64,000 bases of DNA from Vibrio sp. D404a (GTDB taxonomy: Bacteria; Pseudomonadota; Gammaproteobacteria; Enterobacterales; Vibrionaceae), in contig NZ_JAHGAJ010000003.1 of assembly GCF_030248535.1 (NCBI RefSeq), positions 112,515 to 176,514 of the forward strand, in the 5' to 3' direction. The notes under the pieces were generated by a model. It was given only the letters and a program-made list of their open reading frames with translations, did not search any database and was not told the DNA's origin. The translations under genes and the position numbers were made by a program. Each line of letters starts with the position of its first letter. Within the stretch, counting starts at the first letter, position 1. Shown in pieces: positions 36,809 through 46,651 of this stretch.

Positions 36809-37654
36809 CTAGTTGATGTCTTGAACCTTCATCACTAGGTCTTCCCAGTTGCGCTGGTTTTCCATGTCGTGCTCTAGACCTTGGTCGTCCGCAATCTGGA
36901 AACGCTTAACGGCTGCTGTTTTACTTGTAGCTTGGTATAGCCAGTATGCTTCCGCTTTCAATGCTTCATCAATAGGCTTATCAATTGATTCATACACCAT
37001 TTGTTTACAAGCATTGATAGATTCCGCAGGGAACTTAGATATACGCTGTGCTAGCGCATCAACATAAGGACCAATCTCGTCTGGTTCCAGTGCCTTGTTG
37101 ATTGTGCCGTAGGCCTCTGCTTCGTCCGCATCGAAATCACGGGCACTAAGCACTATCTCAAGTGCACGACCAAGGCCCACTTGACGAGCCATACGTGATG
37201 CGCCCCCGCCACAAGGCAGAATACCCATACCGACTTCCATCTGCATGAATTTAAATTTACCACGTGCTGCGAAGCGCATATCTAACGCGAGAGCTAACTC
37301 ATGACCGCCTCCACGAGCAAAGCCTTCTAGCTTGGCGATTGTAGCTTGCGGAACTTTACTGATTCGCTCACAAACGGCCTGCAGATCCAGAAGCTGTGCA
37401 TCTTCACGTGAAACCGCTTCAGTCGACATGTCTTTGAGTAGTTCAGTATCGTAGTGACAAACCCAGACTTCAGGGTTCGCTGATTGGAAGACAACCACTT
37501 TGGTTTCACGGTCACGCTCTAGTCTCATTGCCAGACTATTCAAGTCTGCGAGCATTTCTTGTCCTTGAACATTTACCGTACCAAAATCAAACGTCACCGT
37601 TAGGATTCCGTCTTTCTGTTCTGTTGTGAATGTCTGAAAACCTGCATATTTCAT
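36809..37654 (-). CDS. Enoyl-CoA hydratase/isomerase family protein
   Basis: 281 residues from ATG 37654 (GGAGAG upstream); a longer frame to 37741 is not used. Crotonase fold: KVVVFQSANPEVWVCHYD, LEGFARGGGHELALALDMRFAA (oxyanion-hole region) and EVGMGILPCGGGASRMARQVG. The usual Glu pair of hydratases is not obvious, so the reaction type is open. Divergent from a LysR gene that probably regulates it. Confidence 0.87.
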   Translation of the reverse strand: MKYAGFQTFTTEQKDGILTVTFDFGTVNVQGQEMLADLNSLAMRLERDRETKVVVFQSANPEVWVCHYDTELLKDMSTEAVSREDAQLLDLQAVCERISKVPQATIAKLEGFARGGGHELALALDMRFAARGKFKFMQMEVGMGILPCGGGASRMARQVGLGRALEIVLSARDFDADEAEAYGTINKALEPDEIGPYVDALAQRISKFPAESINACKQMVYESIDKPIDEALKAEAYWLYQATSKTAAVKRFQIADDQGLEHDMENQRNWEDLVMKVQDIN

Positions 37655-37861
37655 AATATACTCTCCATTGAATATCGTTAATATGAGTTGTAAAGATTGT
37701 GTAACCAGACAAATCCTAGTGTGCTGACCCCACCATAACAATTAACAAAAACCACAATCTGTATTAACAAAAAATGAAGGTTCTATCAGTGCTTTTTTCT
37801 ACCGATAAATGTTAGCTTTGAATAAACAGTTCAGCTCATTGAAATATAAGGATTCTAGTTG

Positions 37862-38752
37862 ATGAATATCGAGCACCTACGGTTATTTGTGCGTATTGCC
37901 AGTACTCACAATATCAGCCAAGCGGGCAAAGAGTTGGGCTTATCTGCCCCCGTAGCAAGTATGCATATCAATAAACTTGAAGATAGTATTGGAGCTAGAC
38001 TAATTCATCGCACCACACGTCAGGTTTCGCTCACAGAAGAAGGACAGCAACTCCTCTCGTACGCAGAGGAGATCATTGGCAGTGTTGATGCCGCTCGGGC
38101 CAATGTAGGTACAGGAAAGGCCTGCCCGAAAGGCACGCTCAGAATCACAGCCCCAGCTTCGTTTGGCCGTATGCACTTGATGCCAGCTTTGAAAGGCTTT
38201 TTAGCACAGTACCCTGATCTCTCTGTCGATATACGGCTAACGGATTCAATGGTAGATTTAATCGAAGGGGGCTTTGACGTCGCTATTCGAAACGCAGAAC
38301 TAAAAGACTCAACGCTTATTGCCAAGAAAATCGCAACAGACAAACGAATTATGGTGGCTTCTCCTGACTATATCGCCACACATGGTAAACCTAAACACCC
38401 ATCAGAACTCAAGCATCATCAGTGTATAAACCAAACTGGCCTCGAGTCTTGGACCTTCGATACCCTAGAGGGTGTGATACATATTAAGGTAAAAGGGAAA
38501 ATTAAAGTCGATCACGGTGAGGCGGTCCGAGATGCAGCGATTGATGGCATGGGTATCGCTATGTGCGCCACTTGGATTGCCTACCAACAATTACGTGATG
38601 GTAGCCTAATCGAATTGCTAGAAGACTATACCTTGATGGACGACTCAGATGTTTGGGCGGTTTATCCAAGCTCTAGGCTTCTCGCTCCAAAAGTCCGTGC
38701 CTTCGTCGACTACTTTTCTGAATATTACGGTACGCCGCCCTACTGGGACTAA
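37862..38752 (+). CDS. LysR family transcriptional regulator
   Basis: 296 residues from ATG 37862 (AAGGA upstream); a TTG three bases earlier is in frame. HTH THNISQAGKELGLSAPVASM then INKLEDSIGARLIHRTTRQ, effector domain with GGFDVAIRNAELKDSTLIA. Divergent from the enoyl-CoA hydratase gene across 207 bases. No clear palindrome was seen in that gap. Closely similar in its motifs to the LysR at 60022, so both belong to the same subgroup. Confidence 0.91.
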   Translation: MNIEHLRLFVRIASTHNISQAGKELGLSAPVASMHINKLEDSIGARLIHRTTRQVSLTEEGQQLLSYAEEIIGSVDAARANVGTGKACPKGTLRITAPASFGRMHLMPALKGFLAQYPDLSVDIRLTDSMVDLIEGGFDVAIRNAELKDSTLIAKKIATDKRIMVASPDYIATHGKPKHPSELKHHQCINQTGLESWTFDTLEGVIHIKVKGKIKVDHGEAVRDAAIDGMGIAMCATWIAYQQLRDGSLIELLEDYTLMDDSDVWAVYPSSRLLAPKVRAFVDYFSEYYGTPPYWD

Positions 38753-38831
38753 TCCCGAGCAAGTAGAGCCTTAGCGCATTAGTTTCAGAATTTGGCTACA
38801 ACCAGATTGACCTTTGCTCCCGAGATATTCA

Positions 38832-38865
38832 TTGAACCGTAAAAACGAGTGCTCTTACGGTTCAA
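38832..38865. terminator. Terminator between LysR and LtrA genes
   Basis: TTGAACCGTAA (38832-38842) is the exact reverse complement of TTACGGTTCAA (38855-38865); the loop holds a smaller GAG/CTC pairing. Located between convergent genes. Confidence 0.72.
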
Positions 38866-38875
38866 ACTAAAGAGC

Positions 38876-40099
38876 TTATTCAAGTTCACCTTTGGCTTCT
38901 TGCTCTGCTTCTCGAGTTAGCGTTTTGAATGCGGTTCTGACAGGGATAAAGATTTGTGAGAACAGTGCTAAGCCCCAAAACGCATTCCCAATAAACGAAG
39001 GGACAAATGACACAATAGCAAGAGTCACAAAACAAAGGGCGATACCAATATATCGAACCTTCGCAGTGGCGAAACGGTGGGCAGTTCGAAGTTCAATCAC
39101 CTCTTGGATCTTAAGCAAACAATAAAGATAGGTCGCTAAGCCCAAGCATCCGATCAATGCATATTTGAATGGGTATTGATCCATAAAACCTATTTTCACT
39201 TCTGCAGATAGGGCAACGCCAATCGTTACCGAAGAGAGCATCAAGAACAGATGTGCGACCGTCCATTTCACCAATGTTTTCGGCTTTGTATCACGAGGTT
39301 TTCCATTGCCAACAAAATCAAAGTAGATCCAGCACAATAGGAAAATAGAGAGGCCACCAAAGGCGTAGTTTACAAACACATCACCCACGACATTATCAAT
39401 GCCCTTGTCAGCAAGAGTAATGACCAGCTTGAAAAAACCTTCCCCGGCGACGATGAGTAGCAACAGTGCAAAACGCTCCGCCATATGACCGAAACGCGGC
39501 AAGAAGCGCTCATTGTAGAGGACACCCACCTTTGGTGCGACGTAGAGTGCAGCTAACACCAACATACCCACACCAAACGCTAGATAGTTATATGGCGCAG
39601 GAAGAAAAGCACTCACAAAGAAGATAGCGGAACCAATGGCAAAGTTACGAGACATACGGCCTGGCAGGCAAGTTTCACTGTCTCCCACCGCTTTAGCTCG
39701 GTAGTAAAGCAGAGACATGATCGCTCGATTTATCGCATAGCCTATAGCGAAGTACGCCCACCCAGCGCCATCAATATGTACGATAGAAGAAGACATGATC
39801 ATAATAGTGACGATCTGCGCAGCCATAATATAGCGATGCTGAACATCGGTACTAACATAAATGGAGTTAAAAAGGCTTAAATCAAACCACGCAAACCAGA
39901 TCACAGTGAACAGTGCAGCGAAAATAGCGAACCCGGTAAAGCCGAGGTGATGACTTAAAAAGTTACCAAGGACGAATATAGACACCACATGAGCTAAATC
40001 GTAAAAAAGCTCAATCCAATGTACATGATCATTACTACTATCGGCATCAAGATGATGCTTTGGCTTACGCCACAACGGATGCTTCTTGGCTAAATCCAT
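38876..40099 (-). CDS. LtrA family low-temperature-requirement-type membrane protein
   Basis: 407 residues, mostly hydrophobic with about ten membrane helices. The family signature HWIELFYDLAHVVSIFVLG is at the N-terminus, with FAWFDLSLFNSIY, SLLYYRAKAVGDSE and LLLIVAGEGFFKLVITLA further on. LtrA proteins are named after a Listeria locus needed for growth in the cold; the molecular function is unknown. Stands alone. Confidence 0.88.
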   Translation of the reverse strand: MDLAKKHPLWRKPKHHLDADSSNDHVHWIELFYDLAHVVSIFVLGNFLSHHLGFTGFAIFAALFTVIWFAWFDLSLFNSIYVSTDVQHRYIMAAQIVTIMIMSSSIVHIDGAGWAYFAIGYAINRAIMSLLYYRAKAVGDSETCLPGRMSRNFAIGSAIFFVSAFLPAPYNYLAFGVGMLVLAALYVAPKVGVLYNERFLPRFGHMAERFALLLLIVAGEGFFKLVITLADKGIDNVVGDVFVNYAFGGLSIFLLCWIYFDFVGNGKPRDTKPKTLVKWTVAHLFLMLSSVTIGVALSAEVKIGFMDQYPFKYALIGCLGLATYLYCLLKIQEVIELRTAHRFATAKVRYIGIALCFVTLAIVSFVPSFIGNAFWGLALFSQIFIPVRTAFKTLTREAEQEAKGELE

Positions 40100-40394
40100 A
40101 CATTCATACCCTAGATATCAGTATTTAGTTCTGTTTATGGGATTTATTATGGTAACCACCTAAAATATTTCAAGAAGTATATTTCCGGTAACTTGCTGAT
40201 TCACACTCCTCTTTTTCATTATTGGAAGTATCTTGAAGATTGAAAAGTCGGCCAATGTTCAGAGTGTCCGTTCGGCAGCTATGTAAAAGTAGGTAAATAT
40301 AGAGGCCAGAGCGCACTAGATATTTGACTCGACGACCGGTTCAACTTACTTTTTGAACCACTGTTACTTTTAACGATATTCAAATACGGTCGAT

Positions 40395-41423
40395 ATGGAT
40401 TCTGTTACTCAAGCTGCGCTCGGTGCGACGGTCGCGGGCGCTATTGCTGGAAATCGCTGTAATGCGAAGGTTCTACTCACTGGAGCCGCCTTAGGAACGT
40501 TGCCTGATTTAGATGTTGTTCTGGATTATGGCGATGCGGTTCAAAATACCATTAAGCACAGAGGCTTTAGCCATTCTTTACTAACACTCCCACCATTAGC
40601 ATTTCTGATTTCATGGTTGTATTGTGTCCGTTACTCAGATTCTTTCTGGACACTAGCGAGAGTGTTCTTCTTGACGGTGAGTGTCTTAGTAACACACACC
40701 TTATTAGACGCGATGACAACCTATGGCACACAGCTTATTTGGCCGTTTGAAGGGTATTTCGAGCTTCGCAACGTGTTCATCATAGATCCTTTGTATACAT
40801 TGCCATTGTTGTTTGCCATTGGTGTCGCTTTGATTTTTAAACACAAAGGCGGACGATGGTGCCAAGGTGTTGTATTGCTCTCCACTCTTTATCTGGGTTG
40901 GGGTTACGCGTCACAACAAGTGATTGCCGATCGAGTTGAACAAAACTTAGCCGCGCAGAACCTCCCTAACCAACAGGTTCTCATTACGCCAACAGCATTT
41001 AATACTTTCCTGTGGCGTGTTGTAGTTATGGATGATGGGCAATACTGGGAGGGGTTGGCGTCGGTTCTTGATAGCGACAATAAGATTGATTTCATCTCTC
41101 GTCCACTCGGCAACTGGCCTCTAGAAGAGAAACCAAATACGCTAGAAGGACTAAAAGCATTTTCCCACAACTACTTGAACTATCGCGTTGAAGACGACAC
41201 GTTAATTGTTTCTGATTTACGCCTAGGGATGGCAAACAACCTTTCATTTGAGTTCGTATTTGCGGAGAAAGATAGCGATGGCGAATGGAAATTACTTGAA
41301 GCGACTCAACGCTACCCAAGTGAACGAGGCCTCGATATGCTCGCTCCGCTTTGGCAACGTTTGAAAGGCGATCAGACTATTGATGCGAACTTACAGACAA
41401 TGGAAGTGAGCTATCAGAGATAA
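40395..41423 (+). CDS. Membrane-bound metal-dependent hydrolase-like protein (YdjM/DUF457)
   Basis: 342 residues. Starts MDSVTQAALGATVAGAIAGN, then GTLPDLDVVLDY and IKHRGFSHSLLTL, the DUF457 signature with Asp and His that could bind a metal. Membrane helices occupy the first half; VTHTLLDAMTTYGTQLIWPF follows and the C-terminal part is soluble. No SD is evident; the start is by family comparison. Related YdjM is SOS-regulated in E. coli but no LexA box is seen here. Confidence 0.87.
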   Translation: MDSVTQAALGATVAGAIAGNRCNAKVLLTGAALGTLPDLDVVLDYGDAVQNTIKHRGFSHSLLTLPPLAFLISWLYCVRYSDSFWTLARVFFLTVSVLVTHTLLDAMTTYGTQLIWPFEGYFELRNVFIIDPLYTLPLLFAIGVALIFKHKGGRWCQGVVLLSTLYLGWGYASQQVIADRVEQNLAAQNLPNQQVLITPTAFNTFLWRVVVMDDGQYWEGLASVLDSDNKIDFISRPLGNWPLEEKPNTLEGLKAFSHNYLNYRVEDDTLIVSDLRLGMANNLSFEFVFAEKDSDGEWKLLEATQRYPSERGLDMLAPLWQRLKGDQTIDANLQTMEVSYQR

Positions 41424-41430
41424 GATGCGG

Positions 41431-41464
41431 TGATTGCTCAATAGATTGGTCTATTGAGCAATCA
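41431..41464. terminator. Hairpin terminator between DUF457 and LysE genes
   Basis: TGATTGCTCAATAGA and TCTATTGAGCAATCA with loop TTGG, a perfect 15-bp stem, eight bases after the stop codon of the plus gene and 40 before the minus-gene stop. Confidence 0.78.
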
Positions 41465-41504
41465 TAACTGAGAAGTGAACTGCGCAAAGTCAGTCAGGTA
41501 TGGC

Positions 41505-42143
41505 TTACCTTAATAAAGGGGAAACAAACAAAGCCATGCCAAACAAAGCCAACGTTAGCCCTGCACCACGTTCGATAATGTAAATATAACGGCTAAGCGA
41601 CTGATGAACGCTAGGGTGACTGATGGTCGCTGCAATAAGCAGGTCCCAAAATAAAACCGCAAAGAACATCCAAACCCCACAAGAGACCTGTTGAATCAGC
41701 GTTACCTCACTACCTAATATGACCGTCAATAAGCTCATATAAAACAATGCATTCTTAGGGTTAAGTAACGCTGAGTTTAACCCCATTACAAGCTGTTTCA
41801 GAGGTGATGGTATGGCCTGCTCGTCAGAAGAAAGCTTTGTTTCACCCTTTTTGCTTCTTAGTAGAACTGTTCCTAACCACAATAGATAGATCGCCCCTAA
41901 GACTTCGAACACCGCATAAATCAATTCGTTATCACGGATGCTTGTCCAGCCAAAAATAGCCAAACCAATATAGATCGCGTTACCGAGTGCAACGCCAAGG
42001 CAAATAAACCGGCTGCCCTTTAATTTGTGTCGAATCGAATGAGCAACTATTAAGAAAAAATCTTGCCCCGGGCTTAATAAAGCAACGAAATGTGCCAATG
42101 CTAAGGCAGGAAAAGCAGCAGGTAGAAATGAAGAAAACAACAT
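41505..42143 (-). CDS. LysE/RhtB family exporter
   Basis: 212 residues from ATG 42143; a GTG at 42176 is an alternative. Six-helix pattern with the family signature LLSPGQDFFLIVAHSIRH near the N-terminus, GAIYLLWLGTVLLRS, and QLVMGLNSALLNPKNALFYMS. Probably exports amino acids or related compounds, perhaps threonine or homoserine. Next to an AraC regulator upstream on the same strand (about 50 bases), which probably controls it. Confidence 0.88.
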   Translation of the reverse strand: MLFSSFLPAAFPALALAHFVALLSPGQDFFLIVAHSIRHKLKGSRFICLGVALGNAIYIGLAIFGWTSIRDNELIYAVFEVLGAIYLLWLGTVLLRSKKGETKLSSDEQAIPSPLKQLVMGLNSALLNPKNALFYMSLLTVILGSEVTLIQQVSCGVWMFFAVLFWDLLIAATISHPSVHQSLSRYIYIIERGAGLTLALFGMALFVSPLLR

Positions 42144-42194
42144 AATAAATATCCGTAGTAAAAACCTACCGGTCACTATGAATATTTTGGATGA

Positions 42195-43025
42195 CTAATT
42201 ATTGTCGAAAATTGATCTAACCTGTTGATATTGTCTTGGCGTAGAGGCCGTATAATTGACAAACGCTTTATGCAATTGACTCTGGTCAGAAAACCCTACC
42301 TCCACGGCAACATCAACAATCGACTTACCACTTTTCAGTAAGAACTTAGCTTTTTCTATTCGATGATTGTTCAGAAATGCTTTAGGCGTAATACCAAAAT
42401 AACGCTTAAAACGTCTAATCACGGTTTCTTTCGTTTGACCAAACTCGCTAGAAAGTGTGTCTAATGACGGTGGAGACTCCACATCTTGCAGCAATCGTTC
42501 CCTGACCTTTAGAGCTAGGGTATATTCAATAAATTGCGCTCGTATGGGGGAGCTATATCGACTAAGTATGTCAAATAATATGTTCTCAACCGTCGAAGCA
42601 TTCTCCACTGAGTCCTGTTCAAGTAACTCATCCATAGCTCTTTCAAGTGAGCAATCAAACAACGGCAATGTATCTTGGTCAACAACGAAACCTGCTACAT
42701 CATAGCCATATAAAGTTGATAAGGCTTCACAACACCAGTTGCTATCAACATAGAGCATATAGTAGCTGCGAGGGCTTTTGTTGAGTGGGTTACACGCGTG
42801 AACTAAATTGGGTTCAATCAATATCACTTCACCTTTGTTAAGAACTAATTCTCGTTCTGGCAAAGAGAGGCACGTCGACCCAGTTTTTAATATTCCGATG
42901 GAAAGTTCAGAGTGATAGTGCTCTTTATAGCTTTGAGTACTATTTTGGGTTGTGCGAACAGTTAGGTAAGGCGCATACTCACTTACCCAATAACGTTGAC
43001 TAATATCCTTTGTCGTATTGTCCAT
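42195..43025 (-). CDS. AraC family transcriptional regulator
   Basis: 276 residues. N-terminal cupin-like effector domain (YKEHYHSELSIGILKTGS, ELVLNKGEVILIEPNLVHAC) and C-terminal double HTH: PSLDTLSSEFGQTKETVIRRF and SIVDVAVEVGFSDQSQLHKAF, ending TPRQYQQVR. Upstream of the LysE exporter, a common regulator-exporter pairing. Confidence 0.9.
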   Translation of the reverse strand: MDNTTKDISQRYWVSEYAPYLTVRTTQNSTQSYKEHYHSELSIGILKTGSTCLSLPERELVLNKGEVILIEPNLVHACNPLNKSPRSYYMLYVDSNWCCEALSTLYGYDVAGFVVDQDTLPLFDCSLERAMDELLEQDSVENASTVENILFDILSRYSSPIRAQFIEYTLALKVRERLLQDVESPPSLDTLSSEFGQTKETVIRRFKRYFGITPKAFLNNHRIEKAKFLLKSGKSIVDVAVEVGFSDQSQLHKAFVNYTASTPRQYQQVRSIFDNN

Positions 43026-43120
43026 CTGATTGCCTTGGTCGTGAAAAGACTTCTTACTTACGAAAATCGAGGCTGACTTTTAAGTCTTCAACCCAAAGCC
43101 TTCCTCAGGAGAGAGTACCA

Positions 43121-43645
43121 CTACTCTTCCCATTCTGAGCGCAAGACACCGTATTTAATTGAGTCATAATATTCGCCCTCAAAGTAACGGACTTTGCGCA
43201 GCCTCGCTTCTTGTTGAAAGCCCAGTTTAGAGGCAAGTGACATCATTCGTGGGTTACCCGACCAAGTTGTTAGGCCAACCCTCTCAATTTCTTTGGTGGC
43301 AAATAGGTAAGAAACCCAAAGTGAGACAGCGAGTGCTGCAATACCCTTGCCCCAGTAATCGGCATCATAAATGACCACGCCCGCTTCTAACCAACGCGTC
43401 TCCTCACACTCCCAATAACAGTTAACTGTTCCAATCGGGATATCATTCGCGGTAATAAGTTGTATTTCTGTGCCCGCTAGTAGCCGCTGAAAAAACGATG
43501 CTTCAAACTGCTCAAGCGTTGGGTGTGAGTATGAGAAATAAGGGCCATTGTATTTCGTCCACTCATTATTTGAGGTCACTAAAGCATGTACCTCAGTCAG
43601 TTCACTGGCTTTGGCTGGTCTTATATTTATCCGTTTCTGTTCCAC
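43121..43645 (-). CDS. GNAT acetyltransferase, RimJ type
   Basis: 174 residues. INIRPAKASELTEVHALV, WLEAGVVIYDADYWGKGIAAL (acetyl-CoA region) and SLASKLGFQQEARLRKVRYF with YDSIKYGVLRSEWE at the end, the RimJ/RimL ending. Substrate unknown. Single gene. Confidence 0.89.
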   Translation of the reverse strand: MEQKRINIRPAKASELTEVHALVTSNNEWTKYNGPYFSYSHPTLEQFEASFFQRLLAGTEIQLITANDIPIGTVNCYWECEETRWLEAGVVIYDADYWGKGIAALAVSLWVSYLFATKEIERVGLTTWSGNPRMMSLASKLGFQQEARLRKVRYFEGEYYDSIKYGVLRSEWEE

Positions 43646-43762
43646 TCTATATCCCTATTCTGTTATCCAATCTATGGAGCCCTTCCACCGACCTTAATTG
43701 CAATATTCGCGATGTCCAACTTTACTTTAGCCTGATAGCAAACCATAAAAAATAAATAATAT

Positions 43763-45325
43763 ATGGATGTGATGATGAGCAAACCAATAGTCGCGAGTAA
43801 CAAACCTATCAAGGTTGAACTGAAGGCTAACCAAGAGTACTACTTTTGTACTTGTGGACGGTCAAAAAGCCAACCTTTCTGTGATGGTTCTCATGCGGGA
43901 ACTGACTTCAAACCCAAAGCTTTTACGGCTGAAGAGAGTGGTGACAGCTACCTCTGCCAATGTAAACACTCCCAAAACCTCCCCTTCTGTGATGGCTCAC
44001 ATAAGCAATTTTCTGATTCTGATATAGGAGCTGAGGGCCCGGGCGTACAAATTCAAACTGTTGATGCTATGCCTGTAGCAACAGCGACCAAGGTTGAACC
44101 TACGGTGGAATTTATCCACCAGCTGGCTCGGGAAGGCTTATCTAAGATGGGGCATCACGGTCCTATGACTTCCATGGGCGTGCCAAGACACTTGCTTCCC
44201 CATTGGGACGATATTCAAGTTATGGTCGCTCAAATGGCAACTAAACCGCTGATGGAAGACGTTCCCGTTTCCACAGAATTAGTCATCGGCCCTCAGGCGA
44301 AAAAGCCGCTGAAACTCACAATACCGCTGTTCGTATCTGACATGAGCTTCGGCTCACTTTCTGAAGAGGCAAAAGTATCTTTAGCAACCGGTGCGGAGCT
44401 GGCTGGAACAGGCATTTGTTCCGGAGAAGGTGGCATGCTCCCCGAGGAACAAGCGGCCAATAGCCGATATTTCTACGAACTAGCCAGTGCCGGATTTGGA
44501 TTTGAAGAGTCTAAGTTGAAAAACGTCCAAGCCTTTCACTTCAAAGGAGGACAAGGTGCAAAAACAGGAACGGGAGGCCACCTACCCGGAGCCAAAAACA
44601 TCGGTAAAATAGCGGAAGTGCGAGGCATTGAAGCGGGGACCTCCGCAATTTCGCCACCGACATTCAAAGACCTAAATACCGTTGAGGACTTTAAGAAATT
44701 TGCCAACCGCGTACGAGGGGTCACTGGTGGAATACCAATAGGTTTTAAACTGAGTGCCAATCATATTGAGGAAGACATCCAGTTCGCACTCGATGCAACG
44801 GCAGACTATATCATTCTTGATGGTCGCGGCGGCGGTACAGGGGCGGCCCCAGAGATGTTTAGAGACCACATCAGTGTACCCACAATCCCCGCTTTAGCGA
44901 GGGCTCGAGCTTATCTTGACAAGGTTGGCGCATCAGGCCGCGTCACACTCATTATCACTGGCGGTCTTCGTGTACCAATGGACTTTGTGAAGGCTATGGC
45001 ATTAGGAGCAGATGGTGTCGCGATTTCCAACAGTGCCATGCAATCTATCGGCTGTGTCGCGGCAAGAATGTGTAACACCAATAATTGCCCAGCAGGCATT
45101 GCAACCCAAAAAGCCGATTTAAGGCAACGTCTTAATGTAGAAAAAGCCTCGAATCAATTGAAGAATTTCTTCGAAGCATCGACCGAGTTGATGACGGTAA
45201 TGGCGAGAGCCTGTGGTCACAATCATCTCAATCAATTTAACCCCAACGATCTCGCGACTTGGAACCGTGAAATGGCACACCTCTCTGGTATCAAATACTC
45301 TGGCTACACTTTAACTGGTCAGTAA
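43763..45325 (+). CDS. Fusion of two CDGSH iron-sulfur domains with an FMN glutamate-synthase-type domain
   Basis: 520 residues. Two CDGSH [2Fe-2S] motifs at the N-terminus: Cys29, Cys31, Cys40, His44 (CTCGRSKSQPFCDGSH) and Cys65, Cys67, Cys76, His80 (CQCKHSQNLPFCDGSH). The rest is the FMN-binding TIM barrel of the GltB-like family, with GGQGAKTGTGGHLPG, ILDGRGGGTGAAP, LIITGGLRVPMDF and a 3Fe-4S motif Cys431, Cys437, Cys442 (CVAARMCNTNNC). The amidotransferase domain is absent, so the true substrate is unknown. The start could also be one of the following in-frame ATG codons. Confidence 0.9.
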   Translation: MDVMMSKPIVASNKPIKVELKANQEYYFCTCGRSKSQPFCDGSHAGTDFKPKAFTAEESGDSYLCQCKHSQNLPFCDGSHKQFSDSDIGAEGPGVQIQTVDAMPVATATKVEPTVEFIHQLAREGLSKMGHHGPMTSMGVPRHLLPHWDDIQVMVAQMATKPLMEDVPVSTELVIGPQAKKPLKLTIPLFVSDMSFGSLSEEAKVSLATGAELAGTGICSGEGGMLPEEQAANSRYFYELASAGFGFEESKLKNVQAFHFKGGQGAKTGTGGHLPGAKNIGKIAEVRGIEAGTSAISPPTFKDLNTVEDFKKFANRVRGVTGGIPIGFKLSANHIEEDIQFALDATADYIILDGRGGGTGAAPEMFRDHISVPTIPALARARAYLDKVGASGRVTLIITGGLRVPMDFVKAMALGADGVAISNSAMQSIGCVAARMCNTNNCPAGIATQKADLRQRLNVEKASNQLKNFFEASTELMTVMARACGHNHLNQFNPNDLATWNREMAHLSGIKYSGYTLTGQ

Positions 45326-45503
45326 GCTTATCGGGCAGTTTCACGCTGCCCTTTCTCTCAAATTGTAATTACTCAAACCTATCGTTTTTTCTAACCACTT
45401 CACTCTCCTCACTGCCCACTTCTCATAAATTAGATAAGTCTTTGTTTCCTTGTGGTCGTTCTGATTAAAATGGCATCAATATACATCGCAAAAGGGCCTA
45501 AAA

Positions 45504-45872
45504 ATGATTAGCCATTTCGATCATATTGTTCTCACTGTTTCTGATATAGGGAGAGCCGTCGAGTTCTACACGCGTGTGTTATGCATGGAAGAAGTGACTT
45601 TTGCCAACGGTCGCAAAGCTGTTAGATTTGGAAACCAAAAGATTAACTTTCAATTGTTAGGACAAGAACCACGAAACATCGCCAATGTGGGTTCTGGTGA
45701 TCTCTGTTTAATTGCCAATTGGCCATTGGAACGAGTTATTGCTCACTTGGATAAAGAAAACATCGAGATCATTGAAGGTCCGGTCGCAAAATCTGGTGCC
45801 GTTGGCGCAATCCAATCCGTGTACTTTTCAGATCCCGATAAAAACTTAGTCGAAGTGAGTGTCTACCCTTAG
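45504..45872 (+). CDS. VOC family protein (glyoxalase-like)
   Basis: 122 residues: FDHIVLTVSDIGRAVEFYTRVL, then INFQLLGQEPRNIA, and AIQSVYFSDPDKNLVEVSVY. His in FDHIVL and Glu in LVEVS are the metal positions of glyoxalase I/FosA-like proteins. The small family is often annotated as a virulence protein. Monocistronic; terminator downstream. Confidence 0.88.
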   Translation: MISHFDHIVLTVSDIGRAVEFYTRVLCMEEVTFANGRKAVRFGNQKINFQLLGQEPRNIANVGSGDLCLIANWPLERVIAHLDKENIEIIEGPVAKSGAVGAIQSVYFSDPDKNLVEVSVYP

Positions 45873-46026
45873 TATTCCCGTTAACTCGCCGTCCTGGCAA
45901 ATCATTCGAAGTTTAGAACTGCGAGCTAAGTACATCATTATGAAGTGCGTCTGTTCAAAAGTCCCACCAATAGCGACCAAGGAATCTGTGGTTAGCTGTC
46001 GCCCACTAGAATGAGTAACAGCACTT

Positions 46027-46057
46027 AAAAAGGACGCATAGTTAACGCGTCCTTTTT
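46027..46057. terminator. Bidirectional intrinsic terminator
   Basis: AAAAAGGACGC (46027-46037) and GCGTCCTTTTT (46047-46057), nine-base loop. Sits between the VOC gene (plus) and the DUF3332 gene (minus). Confidence 0.87.
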
Positions 46058-46086
46058 CGCAAGCGTTAGCCTAAAGTGGCGATTTA

Positions 46087-46635
46087 TTATGAGTTGACTT
46101 CAAACGCTTCTGACAATGCTTCCACTGTTGTTTCAGAGACAAGTTCGCCATCCATAAAATACTTAACGTTAGAGCCCTCTTTCACACCGGTAACCGTTGA
46201 AGAAGTACCATCTAAATAAGTGACTTCCATTTCAATGGTGTTTTCATCAAGAGTTCTTATTTGGCTATCTTCGATATTTTGGTAAGTCAAAGGATCGATA
46301 GGCGCATCACGTAACGAAGGGTCAAGGTCGCCATTTACTTCAATCATTGTCTCGACTTTACTGTCAAAGATATGCGGCGTTCCATCAAATGGATTTGATC
46401 CCGTCCAAAACTCAATAGAGTTAACAACAAAATAATCTGCGAGTGTTGTAAAACCATAAACAGGCGCTAGTAAGAAGTTAACACCACCACGAGCATAACG
46501 GTTATCGACAACCTTAACGTTGAACTCCATTAGTTTCTTAGTCGTGAAATTACTACCGACACAACCAGAAAGGACTGGAGCCAATAGTAAAATTCCGGCT
46601 AGCCTGAATGTATTCTTTTTGCTTAAAAATTTCAT
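46087..46635 (-). CDS. DUF3332 family lipoprotein
   Basis: 182 residues. Lipobox LLAPVLSGC, then the DUF3332 sequence pattern: NVKVVDNRYARGG, PVYGFTTLADYFVVNSIEFWTGSNP. The C-terminal half is a small beta-rich domain. Function unknown. Probably cotranscribed with the outer-membrane gene 16 bases upstream. Confidence 0.83.
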   Translation of the reverse strand: MKFLSKKNTFRLAGILLLAPVLSGCVGSNFTTKKLMEFNVKVVDNRYARGGVNFLLAPVYGFTTLADYFVVNSIEFWTGSNPFDGTPHIFDSKVETMIEVNGDLDPSLRDAPIDPLTYQNIEDSQIRTLDENTIEMEVTYLDGTSSTVTGVKEGSNVKYFMDGELVSETTVEALSEAFEVNS

Positions 46636-46651
46636 TTCATCTACCTACAAC

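Noticed and set aside
40329..40342. Seventh TetR operator (CGACGACCGGTTCA) before the DUF457 gene
   Set aside because: Shares only CGACCGGTT with the sites of the regulon; lies 9 kb away and has no flank match, so chance is likely.
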